A DNA stretch of 64,000 bases from assembly GCF_010500845.1 (NCBI RefSeq), contig NZ_JAAAMI010000012.1, positions 34,172 to 98,171 on the forward strand, given 5' to 3'. Both the position numbers and the translations under genes were made by a program. Shown here piece by piece: positions 17,444 through 26,034 of the stretch. This DNA is from Flagellimonas sediminis. GTDB lineage: Bacteria; Bacteroidota; Bacteroidia; Flavobacteriales; Flavobacteriaceae. Under the pieces are notes generated by a model. The model was given only the letters and a program-made list of their open reading frames with translations, was not told where the DNA came from and ran no database searches. How positions within the stretch are numbered: position 1 is the stretch's first letter; each line of letters starts with the position of its first letter.

Positions 17444-19101
17444 TCCTTAAACGCTTCCGGAATTTTTCGCGCGTGGGTAAGGTCTTCGTATGCCTTACCA
17501 ATTCGTAACAGTTGGGCTTCCGTAAAAGGTTTACCAATAAACGTCAAATTTTCAGGTTCGCCAGTTGTCTTATATCCCATAGGAATCGTCAACGCAGGAT
17601 ACTCCGCCACAGCAGCATATCCCGCATGGTAATTGTTGATGCTCAACACGGCGTCAAGATTTTTTTCTTCCATGATCTTGAAGAAAGACCTACCCGAAGC
17701 CATCAAATCGGTCTTGATCTTTTCAAATTCATCCTGCGTTGTGGAATCTGTCAAAATATCATCAAAACGGGCCTGCCCGTATGGAATCCGTACCAAAGAG
17801 TCTTGACTGTTGAACCGAACCACATCTTCCACTGTTTCCAACTTTACAACGTCCTTGTTCTTCACCTCTGCATTGAGATATGCCTTCAAATCCTTTTTCA
17901 TATCAAGATTTAACAAGGTCGTAAAATGATCCAACTGTACATTTTCAGGCTCAAATTCAATAAGTTGCGCACCGGCTTCCTTCAATTTTTCAACGGCTAA
18001 CGCATACATGGAATCCCGCTCCATCAAGTTCTTCATCACGCCGAGCCTAACTTCCTTGAGTGGTTCCGGCTGCATCCAAGAGGATAGAATATCCTGATCA
18101 GTTGCTACCGATTTTGCATCCTTTTCGTCCTTACCCAACATGGCATCCAACAGAATGGCGTTGTCGGTTACATTTTTGGTCATGGGGCCAGGAGTATCCA
18201 AAGTACTGGAAATAGGTACAATTCCGGTTCTGCTCAACAAACCAATCGTTGGCTTTAACCCCACTACGGAACTTTGACCCGATGGCGAAAGAATGGAACC
18301 AGAGGTTTCTGTACCCACTGCACCAACAGCGTAATTGGCCGCTGTGGAAGTACCGCTACCCGCGCTGGAACCACCAGTATCAAAAACCCTCCGGCCATAG
18401 GCATTCAACGTTTGTCCACCCACGGCACTCTGGCCATTCGGGCAAACATCACAGATAAAATTGGCCCACTCGCTCAGGTTTACCTTCCCTAGTATCAAGG
18501 CACCTTTGGCTTTCAAGCGTTTCACAATAAAGGCATCATTGGTCTGGTTATTTTGTAGAGCCACTGCACCTGCCGTGGTATGCATTTCAGAAGTACCAAC
18601 ATTATCCTTCAGCAAAATGGGCATGCCATAGATCAAATGGTGACCATCGGCATTTGCATCCAGTTTGCGAGCTTCTTCAAGCACCTTCGGATTTAAAGCG
18701 ATTACCGTATTCAGGGTGGTATTGTTCGGAAGTTCGTATTTGTATATTCGATGTAAGTAGAAAAGTACCAAATCCTCATAGGTAAAATCGTCATCTTTTA
18801 TATGTTGTTGAAGGGTTGGAATGTCCTGTTCCAACACTAGGGGTTTCATCTTTTCATACTGCTCTTCGGGAAATTTGGAAACCTCATCATATAAGGGAAG
18901 AAATACTTCGTTTTTGTCAAGCACCTTGCTCTGGATGAATTTGTACCGCATCCTGGCGCTTTCATTATCCTGACTGGCGGCCACTTCGGATGAATCGTTA
19001 TAAGGTGTCCAAAGAACAACTTCCTTTTCAGGTTCGATATTTTTTTGCTTGCAGGAAGCCAAACCTACGATAAGAAAACAGCCGATAAGGTACTTGTGCA
19101 T
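17440..19101 (-). CDS. Amidase-signature family lipoprotein
   Basis: The lipoprotein signal MHKYLIGCFLIVGLASC places this amidase in the envelope rather than the cytoplasm. The Ser-cisSer-Lys triad is intact: the Lys in GMPILLKDNV, the cis-Ser in GGSSAGSGTS, and the nucleophile in TETSGSILSPSGQSSV, followed by VGLKPTIGLLSRTGIVPIS. At 553 aa it is longer than GatA-type enzymes because of an N-terminal helical region of about 120 residues. It probably hydrolyses small amides or peptides outside the cytoplasm. Convergent with the preceding hydrolase, 4 nt downstream of ftsY. Confidence 0.92.
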   Translation of the reverse strand: MHKYLIGCFLIVGLASCKQKNIEPEKEVVLWTPYNDSSEVAASQDNESARMRYKFIQSKVLDKNEVFLPLYDEVSKFPEEQYEKMKPLVLEQDIPTLQQHIKDDDFTYEDLVLFYLHRIYKYELPNNTTLNTVIALNPKVLEEARKLDANADGHHLIYGMPILLKDNVGTSEMHTTAGAVALQNNQTNDAFIVKRLKAKGALILGKVNLSEWANFICDVCPNGQSAVGGQTLNAYGRRVFDTGGSSAGSGTSTAANYAVGAVGTETSGSILSPSGQSSVVGLKPTIGLLSRTGIVPISSTLDTPGPMTKNVTDNAILLDAMLGKDEKDAKSVATDQDILSSWMQPEPLKEVRLGVMKNLMERDSMYALAVEKLKEAGAQLIEFEPENVQLDHFTTLLNLDMKKDLKAYLNAEVKNKDVVKLETVEDVVRFNSQDSLVRIPYGQARFDDILTDSTTQDEFEKIKTDLMASGRSFFKIMEEKNLDAVLSINNYHAGYAAVAEYPALTIPMGYKTTGEPENLTFIGKPFTEAQLLRIGKAYEDLTHARKIPEAFKD

Positions 19102-19105
19102 AAAA

Positions 19106-20062
19106 CTATATTTTGAAAAAGGAGTCTACAAACTCGTATTTGTTGAATACTTGAAGGTCTTCTATACCCTCACCTACACCAATGTATTTCACTGGGATCT
19201 GGAACTGGTCTGAAATACCGATGACCACACCGCCCTTGGCCGTACCATCCAACTTGGTCACTGCCAAACTGGTCACTTCGGTGGCCTTGGTAAACTGTTT
19301 GGCCTGTTCAAACGCGTTCTGGCCTGTGGAGCCATCCAAAACCAATAGCACATCGTGGGGAGCATCGGGCACCACTTTTTGCATGACCCGTTTTACTTTG
19401 GAAAGTTCGTTCATCAAATTGATCTTGTTGTGCAAACGACCGGCGGTATCCACCAAAACCACATCAGCCCCTTCAGCCACGGCAGAATTCAACGTATCAA
19501 AGGCAACGGAAGCGGGATCGCTTCCCATTTTCTGTTTGATGATGGGTACATCCACCCGCTTGGCCCAAACCTCCAACTGGTCAATGGCCGCAGCACGAAA
19601 GGTATCCGCCGCACCCAACACCACTTTGTATCCTTTGTTCTTAAATTGATGGGCCAACTTACCAATAGTTGTGGTCTTCCCCACACCATTCACACCCACC
19701 ACCATGATCACGTAGGGTTTCTTGTCCTTGGGAATGGAAATCTCCGTTTCTTCGCCAATGTTGGTCTCGGAAAGGAGCCCGGCAATCTCTTCCCGTAGAA
19801 TGGTATTCAGTTCATCCGTTCCCATGTATTTATCCTTGGAAACGCGTTCCTCAATACGCTCAATGATTTTTAGGGTGGTGTCCACGCCAACATCGGAGGT
19901 CACCAACACCTCTTCCAAATTGTCCAGTACCTCATCATCCACCTTAGATTTCCCTGCAACGGCCTTGCCCAATTTGCCAAAGAAACTGGTCTTGGATTTC
20001 TCCAATCCCTTGTCCAAAGTCTCTTTTTTGTCCTTTGAAAATATATTTTTGAATAAGCTCAT
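19106..20062 (-). CDS. ftsY: Signal recognition particle receptor FtsY
   Basis: SRP-receptor GTPase for co-translational membrane targeting. The NG domain is complete: an N-domain four-helix bundle (about residues 20-100), the P-loop GVNGVGKTTTIGKLA, the insertion-box DTFRAAAIDQLEVWA, DTAGRLHN, TKLDGTAKGG, and the C-terminal GVGEGIEDLQVFNKYEFVDS. At 318 aa the acidic A-domain of E. coli FtsY is essentially absent, as is usual in Bacteroidota. The amidase gene follows after 4 nt. The adjoining TSP3-repeat gene separates ftsY from the DUF4295-rpmG-rpmB group with which it is often neighboured. Confidence 0.97.
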   Translation of the reverse strand: MSLFKNIFSKDKKETLDKGLEKSKTSFFGKLGKAVAGKSKVDDEVLDNLEEVLVTSDVGVDTTLKIIERIEERVSKDKYMGTDELNTILREEIAGLLSETNIGEETEISIPKDKKPYVIMVVGVNGVGKTTTIGKLAHQFKNKGYKVVLGAADTFRAAAIDQLEVWAKRVDVPIIKQKMGSDPASVAFDTLNSAVAEGADVVLVDTAGRLHNKINLMNELSKVKRVMQKVVPDAPHDVLLVLDGSTGQNAFEQAKQFTKATEVTSLAVTKLDGTAKGGVVIGISDQFQIPVKYIGVGEGIEDLQVFNKYEFVDSFFKI

Positions 20063-20083
20063 CTCGTATTCTTAGTTGAATGT

Positions 20084-20091
20084 CAAATATA
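20084..20091 (-). promoter_or_regulatory. Putative -7 element of ftsY
   Basis: TATATTTG on the minus strand, a perfect TAnnTTTG match, 21 nt upstream of the ftsY ATG. The -33 region is not a clear TTTG. Confidence 0.5.
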
Positions 20092-20286
20092 GGAAAGTAA
20101 GGGGAGTTTTGTTAAATCAAATTGCTCCTAAGTAAGATGGCGATATTGGCGAGCAATAAGCCCAATACCCCTACAAACTTCGGACATACAAGGTTTTACC
20201 GATGAAATGCACGGCTACACAACAAAATTTTTAGGCCCTTGGACAACTTTCATACATTTAACTTAACATAGTATTCATCAATTGCA

Positions 20287-22170
20287 ATGAAAGATCTTTT
20301 ACATAAGTTCATCTTAGTATTCATAATGATGCTATGCATTATGGCAAAGGCTCAGGAAACCTATTCTGATACCTTTAGCTCCGTATCCTATTCCAACAAC
20401 AACGGTACCCAAAACTGGTCAGGAAATTGGGTGGAATACAATGATAACAATTCCGCTTCAAATGGATACATTAGGATAACGGGCGGGCAGCTCTACTTTT
20501 ATTATATCTGGACAGAAAATATAAGGAGAACCGCCGACCTTAGTAGTTATACCGCAGCAACTCTTTCCTTTGATTGGCAGACCTCCAGTCTCGAATCCGG
20601 GGAAACCCTTGCCATCCAGATTTCCAGCAATGGATCTTCCTTTACAACCCTGGACATCTTTTCTGGAAACCAGAGCGGCACTTTTAACCAAGATATTTCG
20701 GCATACCTATCGAACAACACCACCATTCGTTTTATGAAAGGCGGAGGAAATTGGTCGGATAGCAGCGACCGTGTATATATAGATAATGTTACGATTGCCG
20801 CAACATCAATCCCTTCAACCGATACTGATGGAGATGGTGTCAGTGATGCTGTGGATCTTGATGATGACAACGATGGAATAACGGACGAGGAAGAATATTG
20901 CACCACAATAAATGCCTCTTTCTTAACATCGGCAGATGTAGGGGAACGATCGGTTGTGGTGAACCATACAGATACCGGGTATTTACGTTTGGATTTTTCT
21001 TCCATGGACAACTCCTTTCAATTGGATATCAATGGCACCACGGTGCACCCCTCCGTTCTGGAATTTGAAAATGGGGCCCTTGATGCCGGAGATGAATATT
21101 TTGTTTTTCAATCGGATGGAGCCTTTATCAGCACGCCTTGGACCGCAAATTCCAATGGCTTGCCCAGACTAAGATTGATCGTGGATGAATTCGGCGAAGC
21201 AGCCTTGTATGGTACGCGGACCACCACTTCCACAACCTTGGAAATCATGGAAGCCCAAGGCGGCACCCCTTTCAATACGATTAATTGGATATCTGGAAAC
21301 AATAATACCTTTACCATTACCAACCAATCAGGACCAGGTCCTGAAGGCTTTACGGGCGAGTTGTTTGCCAGCGCGGTTTGTGATACGGACGGGGACGGTA
21401 TCAGCAACCATCTTGACCTTGATTCGGATAATGATGGTATTATGGATATAGTTGAATCCGGGGTACTCGATATAAGTGGTGTTTCCGACAGTAACAATGA
21501 TGGCCGAATTGATGGGGCGACATCTGGCTCTGGTTCCAATGGTCTATTTACTGACATTGAGGACAACGACACCTCCTATGCCATATTATCCTATGCCATT
21601 TTGGATTCGGACTCTGATGGCAGTTATGATGCTTATGTTTTGGATGCCGATGGAGACGGATGTAACGGTGTGTTGGAAGCTGGGTTTACCGATAATGATG
21701 ATGATGGTGTTTTAGGGCCGTCAAGTGTGACAGTCGATTCTGATGGTTTAGTAAGCAGTGGTGTAGATGGTTATACAGTACCAGCGGACAATGATTCCAA
21801 CTCGATCTATGATTATCGGGAAGTCGGAACTGTACCGACCATTACTTCCCAACCAGTGGATACTACTACTTGTCCTGGCTGTACTACAGCCATAACGGTA
21901 ACTTCCATGGCAGATCAGTACCAATGGCAATTCAACAACGTAGGTGTTTGGACCGACCTTACAGATTCAGGATTTTACTCCGGCACATCGTCCCAGACAT
22001 TGACGATCACCAACCCAACGCCTGGCGAGAACAACACCCAATTTCGTGTGGTTCTGAGTAATGATGCCTTTGTTTGCGGATCCACAATTTCGAACACCGC
22101 TACTTTAACATTGCAGGTAAATACCGTGGTGACCAACCGGCATATCACATATAGGGCCAACAAGAACTAA
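20287..22170 (+). CDS. Secreted thrombospondin type 3 repeat protein with Ig-like C-terminal region
   Basis: Secreted protein of 627 aa with a signal peptide (MKDLLHKFILVFIMMLCIMAKAQE). A jelly-roll-like N-terminal region (to about residue 170) precedes calcium-binding TSP3 repeats (DTDGDGVSDAVDLDDDNDG, DTDGDGISNHLDLDSDNDG, DADGDG, DNDDDG). An Ig-like domain follows near residues 515-610 (CPGCTTAITVTS...QTLTITNPTPGENNTQFRV). The C-terminus (VVTNRHITYRANKN) does not look like a type A or type B T9SS signal. The role is probably surface adhesion or binding. Its neighbours on both sides are minus-strand housekeeping genes, which suggests insertion here. A possible -7 element (TACATTTA) lies near 20254. 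Confidence 0.8.
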   Translation: MKDLLHKFILVFIMMLCIMAKAQETYSDTFSSVSYSNNNGTQNWSGNWVEYNDNNSASNGYIRITGGQLYFYYIWTENIRRTADLSSYTAATLSFDWQTSSLESGETLAIQISSNGSSFTTLDIFSGNQSGTFNQDISAYLSNNTTIRFMKGGGNWSDSSDRVYIDNVTIAATSIPSTDTDGDGVSDAVDLDDDNDGITDEEEYCTTINASFLTSADVGERSVVVNHTDTGYLRLDFSSMDNSFQLDINGTTVHPSVLEFENGALDAGDEYFVFQSDGAFISTPWTANSNGLPRLRLIVDEFGEAALYGTRTTTSTTLEIMEAQGGTPFNTINWISGNNNTFTITNQSGPGPEGFTGELFASAVCDTDGDGISNHLDLDSDNDGIMDIVESGVLDISGVSDSNNDGRIDGATSGSGSNGLFTDIEDNDTSYAILSYAILDSDSDGSYDAYVLDADGDGCNGVLEAGFTDNDDDGVLGPSSVTVDSDGLVSSGVDGYTVPADNDSNSIYDYREVGTVPTITSQPVDTTTCPGCTTAITVTSMADQYQWQFNNVGVWTDLTDSGFYSGTSSQTLTITNPTPGENNTQFRVVLSNDAFVCGSTISNTATLTLQVNTVVTNRHITYRANKN

Positions 22171-22204
22171 TAAGTGGAATGAATTCCGAACAAAAAGAAA
22201 ACTC

Positions 22205-22234
22205 AAAAAAAAAGCCGCTCTAAAAGCGGCTTTC
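22205..22234 (-). terminator. Bidirectional terminator between the TSP3 gene and DUF4295
   Basis: A 9-bp stem (aaagccgct / agcggcttt, 22211-22219 and 22225-22233) with a 5-nt loop. On the minus strand it is followed by a run of nine T, ending the rpmB-rpmG-DUF4295 transcript. On the plus strand tttcttt makes a weaker terminator for the TSP3 gene. Confidence 0.88.
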
Positions 22235-22256
22235 TTTATATATGTGGTTGTTCTCC

Positions 22257-22409
22257 TTAGTTCTTGTTCAACCAATCGTTCACCATTTCGGGTGCCATTA
22301 CAGATTCTACGAATGTGTATGCACCAGTTTTTGGGGACCTTACCATTTTAATGGCTTTGGTCAATCTTTTAGAGGCGGTCTGAAGTGTTGCTACTGTTTT
22401 CTTTGCCAT
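22257..22409 (-). CDS. DUF4295 small ribosome-associated protein (probable bL38)
   Basis: A 50-aa basic protein, too short for most ORF filters, beginning MAKKTVATLQTASKRLTKAI and ending MVNDWLNKN. It matches the DUF4295 family, restricted to Bacteroidota and nearly always encoded after rpmB and rpmG, as here. As I recall, the cryo-EM ribosome of Flavobacterium johnsoniae contained a new large-subunit protein named bL38; I believe this family corresponds to it, but cannot confirm that. It lies 37 nt after rpmG and 23 nt before the terminator stem-loop region. Confidence 0.9.
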   Translation of the reverse strand: MAKKTVATLQTASKRLTKAIKMVRSPKTGAYTFVESVMAPEMVNDWLNKN

Positions 22410-22446
22410 GGCCTATATTGTGTTTACTTTTTAGTGAAAAAAGTGA

Positions 22447-22629
22447 TTACTTAATTTCTTTATGAACGGTCATACGCTTCAGGATAGGATTGTATTTCTT
22501 GATTTCCATCCTATCTGGCGTGTTCTTTTTGTTCTTTTTGGTAACGTACCTAGAAGTACCTGGCATACCAGATTCTTTGTGCTCTGTACACTCCAAAATT
22601 ACCTGAATCCTATTTCCTTTCTTTGCCAT
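22447..22629 (-). CDS. rpmG: Large ribosomal subunit protein bL33
   Basis: 60-aa ribosomal protein of the large-subunit E-site region. The sequence [16 protein letters not shown], followed by [18 protein letters not shown], is diagnostic of bL33. Of the usual zinc-binding cysteines only C14 is present, so this is the zinc-free (C-) form. It is second in the rpmB-rpmG-DUF4295 operon. Confidence 0.97.
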   Translation of the reverse strand: MAKKGNRIQVILECTEHKESGMPGTSRYVTKKNKKNTPDRMEIKKYNPILKRMTVHKEIK

Positions 22630-22657
22630 TGTATCGTACTTAAAACGCTATTACTAC

Positions 22658-22885
22658 TTACTTTTTGGAATTGATATCCTTCAATACGGCAGAGATTCCT
22701 TTTTTGTTGATGACCTTCAACCCTCTTGACGAAACGTTCAAGGTTACCCAACGATCTTCTTCTGGAACGTAAAATTTCTTTTTGGAAACGTTTACGTCGA
22801 ATCTCCTTTTGGTCTTATTGATAGAAAAGGAAACGTTGTTTCCAAACATCACCTTTTTTCCTGTTACTTCACAAACTTTAGACAT
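22658..22885 (-). CDS. rpmB: Large ribosomal subunit protein bL28
   Basis: 75-aa ribosomal protein. The N-terminus SKVCEVTGKKVMFGNNVSFS and the RRFDVNVSKKKFYV and WVTLNVSSRGLKVI segments identify bL28. The second cysteine pair of zinc-binding bL28 forms is missing (one Cys, C5), so it is probably zinc-free. First gene of its operon, driven by a textbook promoter 34 nt upstream. Confidence 0.97.
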   Translation of the reverse strand: MSKVCEVTGKKVMFGNNVSFSINKTKRRFDVNVSKKKFYVPEEDRWVTLNVSSRGLKVINKKGISAVLKDINSKK

Positions 22886-22918
22886 CTCCCTAACTTTTGA
22901 GTGATTTTATTGAGGCTG

Positions 22919-22950
22919 CAAATTTATACCATTTTAATGGGACGTACAAA
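22919..22950 (-). promoter_or_regulatory. Bacteroidota sigma-A promoter of the rpmB operon
   Basis: On the minus strand TTTG (22947-22950) is separated by 20 nt from TAAATTTG (22919-22926). Both elements match the consensus exactly. The rpmB ATG follows 33 nt after the -7 element. Confidence 0.82.
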
Positions 22951-22958
22951 ATTCTTTT

Positions 22959-24206
22959 TCAGAAATTTAAAATTTCTTTGTACAATAGCTCAAAAGCCTT
23001 GCCTACAGATTTCTTAACTACCCTTTCCCGATGGTTTCCCATATTGAATTCTTGGGCAAAAGAGCCCTTTGGGGAACTTATGGCAATATACACTGTTCCC
23101 ACGTCGGCGTCGGAATCTCCTTTGGTCGGCCCTGCATTACCTGTTGTGGCAATCCCAAAATCCGATCCCAAAAGGTCTCTCACCCGTTCAGCCATGGCAA
23201 CTGCCACTTCTTCACTGACTACGGAATACTGTTCCACCAATTCTTTGGGCACCCCCAACACCTTGATCTTTGTCTCCGTGGCATAGCAGACCACGCTTCC
23301 CTTAAAATAATGGGACGCTCCGGGCACCGAAGTAACCTGTTCCGCGATTTTGCCCCCTGTAAAACTTTCGGCAGTGGCCAAGGTCATTCGCTTTTCGGTC
23401 AGCAACTTTCCTATCTGTACTTCAATGGCGCCATCTTCCTCCTCACCATAAATAATATCACCGATCAAGGGATATAGTTTCTTGGCCTCATCTTCTACCA
23501 TGGACACCAACGCTTCTTTATCCTGGCCTTTGGCAGAAAGTCTAAGTTTTACCCTTCCTAAATTGGGCAAATAGGCCAATTTTATGGCAGAGGGTAGGTT
23601 GTTTTCCCAATCTTCGATTTTTTCTGCGATGGTACTTTCTCCCATTCCATAGGTCATGATGGTCTTGTGCACAATGTGAGGACGTTCATACTCCTCAATG
23701 ATAGCGGGCAACACCGATGTCAGGATTAGATTCTTCATCTCGTACGGAACACCGGGCAGAAAAAAATAGGAAACTTTATCCTTTTTCATCCAAAGTCCTG
23801 GAGCGGTACCAAAGGCATTGTGTAACACCTTGGCCTTGGTAGGGACCAGTGCCTGTTGACGGTTTAGATCGGATATGGGAGAATTGATGTACTTTTTAAA
23901 AAGTTCCTCAATATGGGCAAGGACCTTTTCATCACGCACCAACTCATCATCAAAAAACTGGCAAAGCGTCGGTTTGGTCACATCATCCTTTGTAGGGCCC
24001 AGTCCTCCTGTAACTATGACCACAGAGGAACGGTTGCCCGCCTCTTCCAATGACCTTAATATATGCTCGCGATCATCCTGTACCGAGGTAATCTGATAGA
24101 CGGAAACACCGATCTTGTTCAACTCCTTGGCTATAAAAGCTGAGTTGGAGTCCACAATCTGCCCAATGAGAATCTCATCCCCAATGGTGATAATCTCGGC
24201 TTGCAT
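22959..24206 (-). CDS. cinA: CinA-family nicotinamide mononucleotide deamidase/pyrophosphatase
   Basis: Competence/damage-inducible protein A. The N-terminal MoCF-like domain ([37 protein letters not shown]) has CinA hydrolase activity in relatives, and the C-terminal PncC-type domain carries [20 protein letters not shown] and [12 protein letters not shown]. In known family members, these domains remove damaged NAD nucleotides and deamidate NMN. At 415 aa both domains are complete. Start chosen at the first ATG, 1 nt after the HPt gene's stop. The gene is the last of a four-gene minus-strand run. Confidence 0.95.
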   Translation of the reverse strand: MQAEIITIGDEILIGQIVDSNSAFIAKELNKIGVSVYQITSVQDDREHILRSLEEAGNRSSVVIVTGGLGPTKDDVTKPTLCQFFDDELVRDEKVLAHIEELFKKYINSPISDLNRQQALVPTKAKVLHNAFGTAPGLWMKKDKVSYFFLPGVPYEMKNLILTSVLPAIIEEYERPHIVHKTIMTYGMGESTIAEKIEDWENNLPSAIKLAYLPNLGRVKLRLSAKGQDKEALVSMVEDEAKKLYPLIGDIIYGEEEDGAIEVQIGKLLTEKRMTLATAESFTGGKIAEQVTSVPGASHYFKGSVVCYATETKIKVLGVPKELVEQYSVVSEEVAVAMAERVRDLLGSDFGIATTGNAGPTKGDSDADVGTVYIAISSPKGSFAQEFNMGNHRERVVKKSVGKAFELLYKEILNF

Positions 24207-24207
24207 T

Positions 24208-24546
24208 TTATAAATCGAAGTCTTTCTTTAATTCGGAGACCACCTGAAGAACATCCTTTTTCAAAAGGGGAAATTTCTTTTCAATATCCTCCATACTGGC
24301 TTCACTTTTGCCCATGGTCTCAATATCGAGGGCCATGGCCCTGGTCTGTTCCATGCCCAAGATGTCCACATTCGGTTTTATCTTGTGCGCCAGTTTATAA
24401 ATAGTATCGTAATCCCGAGCACCTATGGCTTTTTCCAAACCTTCAAGATCTTCGGGTACTTCTTCCAAAAAAACAGAGATCACGGAAACAATGAAATCCT
24501 TATCTCCCTCTGCCATTTCATTTAACTTATCGAGGCTGTAAATCAT
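24208..24546 (-). CDS. HPt (histidine phosphotransfer) domain protein
   Basis: 112-aa free-standing HPt domain of helices only. The phospho-accepting histidine is in [16 protein letters not shown], close to the AHxLKGxxxxLG consensus (H52-H53 region, with the Lys following). It should relay phosphate between a hybrid histidine kinase and a response regulator, neither of which is in the window. Its start codon overlaps the preceding hydrolase stop by one base and cinA follows after 1 nt, so it sits inside a housekeeping operon. Confidence 0.88.
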   Translation of the reverse strand: MIYSLDKLNEMAEGDKDFIVSVISVFLEEVPEDLEGLEKAIGARDYDTIYKLAHKIKPNVDILGMEQTRAMALDIETMGKSEASMEDIEKKFPLLKKDVLQVVSELKKDFDL

Positions 24547-25157
24547 TATCGTACATTAATTTCAAATAGCTTCTCACCTTCCAAGGTGCCAACAAGGTAG
24601 TCATTTGGGGCTATTTTACCAACCCCGGCAGGCGTACCTGTAAAAATGATATCTCCTTTTTTCAACATGAAATAAGTGGAGACATGGGCTATAATTTCAT
24701 CTATCTTCCAAAGCATCAAAGCGGTATTCCCATCTTGAACTTTTTCACCATTTTTGGATAGGGAAAAACTCAAATGGTCCACATCCTTGAATCTATTTTT
24801 CGACACCCAGTTCCCGATTACGGCCGATCCATCAAAGCCCTTCGCCTTTTCCCAAGGCAGGCCTTTTGCTTTTAGTTTGGACTGAAGGTCCCTTGCCGTA
24901 AAATCGATGCCGAGGCCAATTTCGTCATAGTATTTATGGGCAAATTCTTTGGCGATATGTTTTCCGACCTTTTTGATCTTCACCAATACTTCTACCTCAT
25001 AGTGTACATCGTCGCTAAATTCGGGAATATAAAAATCCTGCTCTTTTGGAAGAACGGAAGAATCAGGTTTTATGAAAACCACAGGTTCATCCGGGCGTTC
25101 GTTGTTCAGTTCGTCTATGTGGTCCACATAGTTACGTCCTATACAAATCAGTTTCAT
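24546..25157 (-). CDS. Fumarylacetoacetate hydrolase family protein (YcgM-like)
   Basis: 203-aa member of the FAH superfamily, single domain. It opens with MKLICIGRNYVDHIDELN; metal ligands are expected in HYEVEVLVKI (acidic pair) and in GIDFTARDLQ. The active-site segment FTGTPAGVGKI is clear. Small members of this family are acylpyruvate hydrolases or oxaloacetate decarboxylase/tautomerases; which reaction applies here is not decided by sequence alone. It overlaps the HPt gene by one base. Confidence 0.92.
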   Translation of the reverse strand: MKLICIGRNYVDHIDELNNERPDEPVVFIKPDSSVLPKEQDFYIPEFSDDVHYEVEVLVKIKKVGKHIAKEFAHKYYDEIGLGIDFTARDLQSKLKAKGLPWEKAKGFDGSAVIGNWVSKNRFKDVDHLSFSLSKNGEKVQDGNTALMLWKIDEIIAHVSTYFMLKKGDIIFTGTPAGVGKIAPNDYLVGTLEGEKLFEINVR

Positions 25158-25181
25158 TCAGTTTTAGGGGGTTATGTTGCA

Positions 25182-25955
25182 TTATATTTTATTGTTGAGC
25201 TTGCTCAACTTAATCTGCGTCAATACTTTTTTAGTGTACAAAGGAAAATCGGCGTTCAAGATCCAGCCAAAATAACCAGGCTCCGCCTCCAATACCTCAT
25301 CCACGGACCTTCCTTTATGCTTTCCGAAGGAAAAAACAGGCTGTTCGTTTTCATCAAGGGCTATAAATCCGGCAAAATCGAGGGATTGTTTCCTAGTGGT
25401 GAATTCAGACAGTTTCTTGATATCGTTTTCCAGTTCGGGGTATCTTTCCAACTGGGCAAGGAGCACCTCATAAGTGGCCATGGTATCGGCCTTGGCACTA
25501 TGGGCGTCCTCCAAACTTTTGTCGCAATAGAATTTATAGGCCGCTTCCAAGGTGCGTTTTTCCATTTTATGGAAAATGGTCTGCACATCCACGGAAACCA
25601 TGTTCTTCATATCAAAATCCACATCGGCCCGCAACATTTCCTCCACCAATAGGGGAATATCGAAACGATCGGAATTAAAACCTGCCAAATCGCTGTCGCG
25701 GATCATTTTGTAGATTTCTTTTGACAATTGTTTGAAGGTGGGTTCATTGGCCACTTTTTCGTTGGATATGCCATGAATGGCCTCCGACTCTGGCGGTATT
25801 GGCATTTCAGGATTTACCAACCATGTTCTGCTTTCCTTGTTTCCGTTCGGATATACCTTCAAAATGGATATTTCTACGATACGATCCTTGGCCACATTGG
25901 TACCTGTGGTTTCCAGATCAAAAAAGCAAATGGGTTTGGTCAATTGTAATTGCAT
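25182..25955 (-). CDS. 3'-5' exonuclease, DnaQ-like (DEDDh)
   Basis: 257-aa exonuclease-fold protein. The DEDD motifs are visible: Exo I CFFDLETTGTN (D, E), Exo II GFNSDRFDIPLL (second Asp), and Exo III AHSAKADT (His, Asp). A C-terminal extension (SFGKHKGRSVDEVLEAEPGYF) is a small domain shared with other Bacteroidota family members. It may act in proofreading or repair. It is not fused to a polymerase, and dnaE is not in the window. It is the first gene of the run leading to cinA. Confidence 0.92.
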   Translation of the reverse strand: MQLQLTKPICFFDLETTGTNVAKDRIVEISILKVYPNGNKESRTWLVNPEMPIPPESEAIHGISNEKVANEPTFKQLSKEIYKMIRDSDLAGFNSDRFDIPLLVEEMLRADVDFDMKNMVSVDVQTIFHKMEKRTLEAAYKFYCDKSLEDAHSAKADTMATYEVLLAQLERYPELENDIKKLSEFTTRKQSLDFAGFIALDENEQPVFSFGKHKGRSVDEVLEAEPGYFGWILNADFPLYTKKVLTQIKLSKLNNKI

Positions 25956-26034
25956 GCGGTATTCATTGAATGGATAAATGGGACTTCAAAATCTTAAAGT
26001 TACACATAGTGAAAAGAAAAAATGGAATTTTCCA

